Notes under the pieces: generated by a model
Databases searched by the model: none
The model's input: the letters and a program-made list of their open reading frames with translations, nothing else
What the model was told of the DNA's origin: nothing
Made by a program: the position numbers and the translations under genes
Shown: piece after piece, positions 5,552-6,487 of the stretch
How the letters are laid out: each line of letters opens with the position of its first letter
Numbering within the stretch: position 1 is the first letter of the stretch
Assembly: GCA_014729705.1 (NCBI GenBank)
Contig: WJJK01000010.1
Coordinates: 1-6,487 of the forward strand
Source of the DNA: Candidatus Altarchaeales archaeon
GTDB taxonomy: Archaea; Altiarchaeota; Altiarchaeia; IMC4; SCGC-AAA252-I15
DNA length: 6,487 nt
Direction: 5' to 3'

Positions 5552-5880
5552 TTATAGAAGTCTTCGGGCTGGGTTTCTCGATTTTCGCATTAAGCAGGGT
5601 TTACCTCAGGTTCAGGGAAGGCAAACTCAGTCTCGCTATGCTCTCTTTCTGGGCGGTCATCTGGCTTTCGGTGGTGGCTTTCCTGCTTAACCCCTCTTTT
5701 TTCAATTCATTCTCGAAATTCTGGGGAATAAAAAGGCCTCTTGACTTCGTATTCACTTTAGGATTAATAATCGCCTACTACATGCTTTTCAGAATCTACA
5801 TACTCCTTGAGGAGCTTAGAGGGCAGCTGGCGGTTGTGGTAAGCGACATCGCAATAGAATCCGAGGGAAAAAAGGATTAA
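5548..5880 (+). CDS. DUF2304 family small membrane protein, glycosyltransferase partner
   Basis: This 110-residue protein has three predicted membrane spans (about residues 2-18, 31-48 and 67-87) and a short charged C-terminal tail. The pattern matches DUF2304: a first helix followed by RFREGKLS, a second Trp-rich helix (FWAVIWL), and a GIKRPLDFVF segment leading into the third helix. In archaea and bacteria such proteins commonly sit next to DPM1-like family 2 glycosyltransferases, as here. Its start overlaps the upstream stop by four bases (ATGA, 5548-5551), indicating translational coupling. It probably anchors or assists the soluble glycosyltransferase at the membrane; that is inference from gene pairing, not a known activity. 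It runs convergent towards the pilin-like gene, with 78 bases between the stops. Confidence 0.9.
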   Translation: MIIEVFGLGFSIFALSRVYLRFREGKLSLAMLSFWAVIWLSVVAFLLNPSFFNSFSKFWGIKRPLDFVFTLGLIIAYYMLFRIYILLEELRGQLAVVVSDIAIESEGKKD

Positions 5881-5894
5881 AAAAAAAGGATTAA
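5868..5894 (+). repeat. Tandem duplication of a purine-rich AAAAAAGGATTAA unit across the stop codon
   Basis: A 13-base unit containing the last codons and TAA of the DUF2304 gene (5868-5880) is followed at once by a near-identical 14-base unit (5881-5894, one extra A). It may have arisen by slippage in an A-rich tract. Read on the minus strand the same stretch gives T runs (nine or more T around 5881-5889) downstream of the pilin-like gene, which could serve as its terminator. Confidence 0.6.
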
Positions 5895-5920
5895 AAAGGA
5901 GAAGTAGGGGAGACAAGGTT

Positions 5921-5944
5921 GGGGAGGGAGGAAATCCTTCCCCT
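5921..5944. terminator. Hairpin between two convergent genes
   Basis: GGGAGG and CCTTCCC pair around an AAAT loop (six pairs including one G-U, with a few more beyond a bulged A). It lies between the stops of the DUF2304 gene and the pilin-like gene and may mark the 3' ends of one or both transcripts. No clean T run follows on the plus strand; on the minus strand T runs follow about 40 bases later. Confidence 0.35.
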
Positions 5945-5958
5945 AAATCGGTTTAAGT

Positions 5959-6444
5959 TTATTGTTCGTGGCAGGTGCCCGCCATCTTCTCTACTCCGGT
6001 AAACTTTTTGTTGTCTACGCTGTGTTCCTTGTTGTCGAATTGATAGCTTATTTCAAAGGAGTAGCTTCCACCCTGCGAACAATTGATGACTTTGGTCATC
6101 AGCTTGTATGTGTCCCCTGGAATCAAAGTCCGACCCACCGAGATGGTTCCGGTTGAGTCGGTGTCGATCCAGTCAATGTGAATCTGATATTCCTTGTTAT
6201 TTTGCAGAATCAATGTGGAGTTACTTGCTTCAGTGTGTATCTCCCAGTCCATGATTCCTATGTCTGCTGACCTCCAGTATACGGCTCCCTTCTTCTTGTA
6301 GGTTGTGGCTGTTCCGATTTTAATGAATCCGACTACAACGCCAACCGCGACGACTGCAATAACTATTGCAATAGCTAAGACCACGAGATACTCAACAGAT
6401 GCTTGTCCCTTCCGATTTATTCTTTTTGCTTTCAATGGTTTCAC
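5959..6444 (-). CDS. Type IV pilin-like protein with class III (DUF361) signal peptide
   Basis: 161 residues. The N-terminus is basic (MKPLKAKRINRKG) followed by QASVEYL and a hydrophobic helix (about 20-42). This is the archaeal class III signal: cleavage is expected between G13 and Q14 by an EppA-type prepilin peptidase, leaving E18 as mature Glu5, the residue used in pilus assembly. The remaining 120 residues look like a small beta-rich head with Cys122 and Cys158, a possible disulfide, and sequons at N75 and N121. It may build or decorate a pilus, or be a minor pilin; family membership beyond the signal is unclear. The start is GTG at 6444, supported by GGGTGA six bases upstream. No peptidase or assembly ATPase lies in the window. 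Confidence 0.9.
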   Translation of the reverse strand: MKPLKAKRINRKGQASVEYLVVLAIAIVIAVVAVGVVVGFIKIGTATTYKKKGAVYWRSADIGIMDWEIHTEASNSTLILQNNKEYQIHIDWIDTDSTGTISVGRTLIPGDTYKLMTKVINCSQGGSYSFEISYQFDNKEHSVDNKKFTGVEKMAGTCHEQ

Positions 6445-6450
6445 CTTGTC

Positions 6451-6456
6451 TCACCC
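6451..6456 (-). promoter_or_regulatory. Ribosome binding site deciding the GTG start of the pilin-like gene
   Basis: On the minus strand GGGTGA is followed by six bases (GACAAG) and then GTG at 6444. It matches the archaeal 16S rRNA 3' end and gives good spacing, so the GTG is favoured as the start. Further upstream lies a small inverted repeat GTGT-TTT-ACAC (6465-6475), whose meaning is unknown; the promoter is not clearly visible before the window ends. Confidence 0.7.
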
Positions 6457-6487
6457 CCCTAAGAGTGTTTTACACACAGCAAGATAC

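Noticed and set aside
5962..6156. Plus-strand frame opposite the pilin-like gene
   Set aside because: Antisense to a protein with a clear class III signal and ribosome binding site.
1..6487. CRISPR array, insertion sequence or integrase
   Set aside because: No regularly spaced repeats, transposase-like frame or integrase motif was seen; only the tRNA-like duplication hints at past recombination.

Overview
The window looks archaeal. It carries a tRNA-Gly gene split at position 37/38 by an intron with a textbook bulge-helix-bulge splice motif. Other archaeal signs are TATA-box promoters about 25 bases before starts, GGTGA-type ribosome binding sites, oligo-T run terminators, a pilin-like protein with a class III (QxSxEY) signal, and a GT2/DUF2304 gene pair. 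The lineage cannot be fixed from sequence reading alone; a euryarchaeal or DPANN-like genome is a reasonable guess, because class III signal proteins are common there.

Layout, left to right. Positions 1-18 hold the 5' end of a minus-strand tRNA cut by the window edge, divergent from the intron-containing tRNA-Gly(UCC) at 285-431. The spacer between them is T/G-rich with no credible gene. Positions 431-725 hold no protein gene but are rich in hairpins, including a second, degraded copy of the tRNA-Gly 3' exon whose T-arm is interrupted by a 57-base insert made of two hairpins. A small helix-turn-helix gene (726-959, minus) is divergent from a protein (1072-2145, plus) that appears to contain three winged-helix-like repeats.

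The second half is a cell-surface module. A large minus-strand gene (2156-4822) encodes a secreted, single-pass membrane protein: signal peptide, seven FG-GAP-type beta-propeller blades, about six TPR-like helical hairpins, one membrane span and a charged cytoplasmic tail. It is divergent from a two-gene operon (4880-5880) encoding a family 2 glycosyltransferase and a DUF2304 membrane partner. One symmetrical TATATATA lies between the two start codons at a distance that suits both directions. A convergent minus-strand gene (5959-6444) encodes a pilin-like protein with a class III signal.

Inferred links: the glycosyltransferase and DUF2304 probably handle lipid-linked sugars. The neighbouring surface protein has 14 N-glycosylation sequons on its predicted outside portion, so it is a plausible glycoprotein, but whether this enzyme pair acts on it is not shown. 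The small HTH protein may regulate the divergent winged-helix gene.
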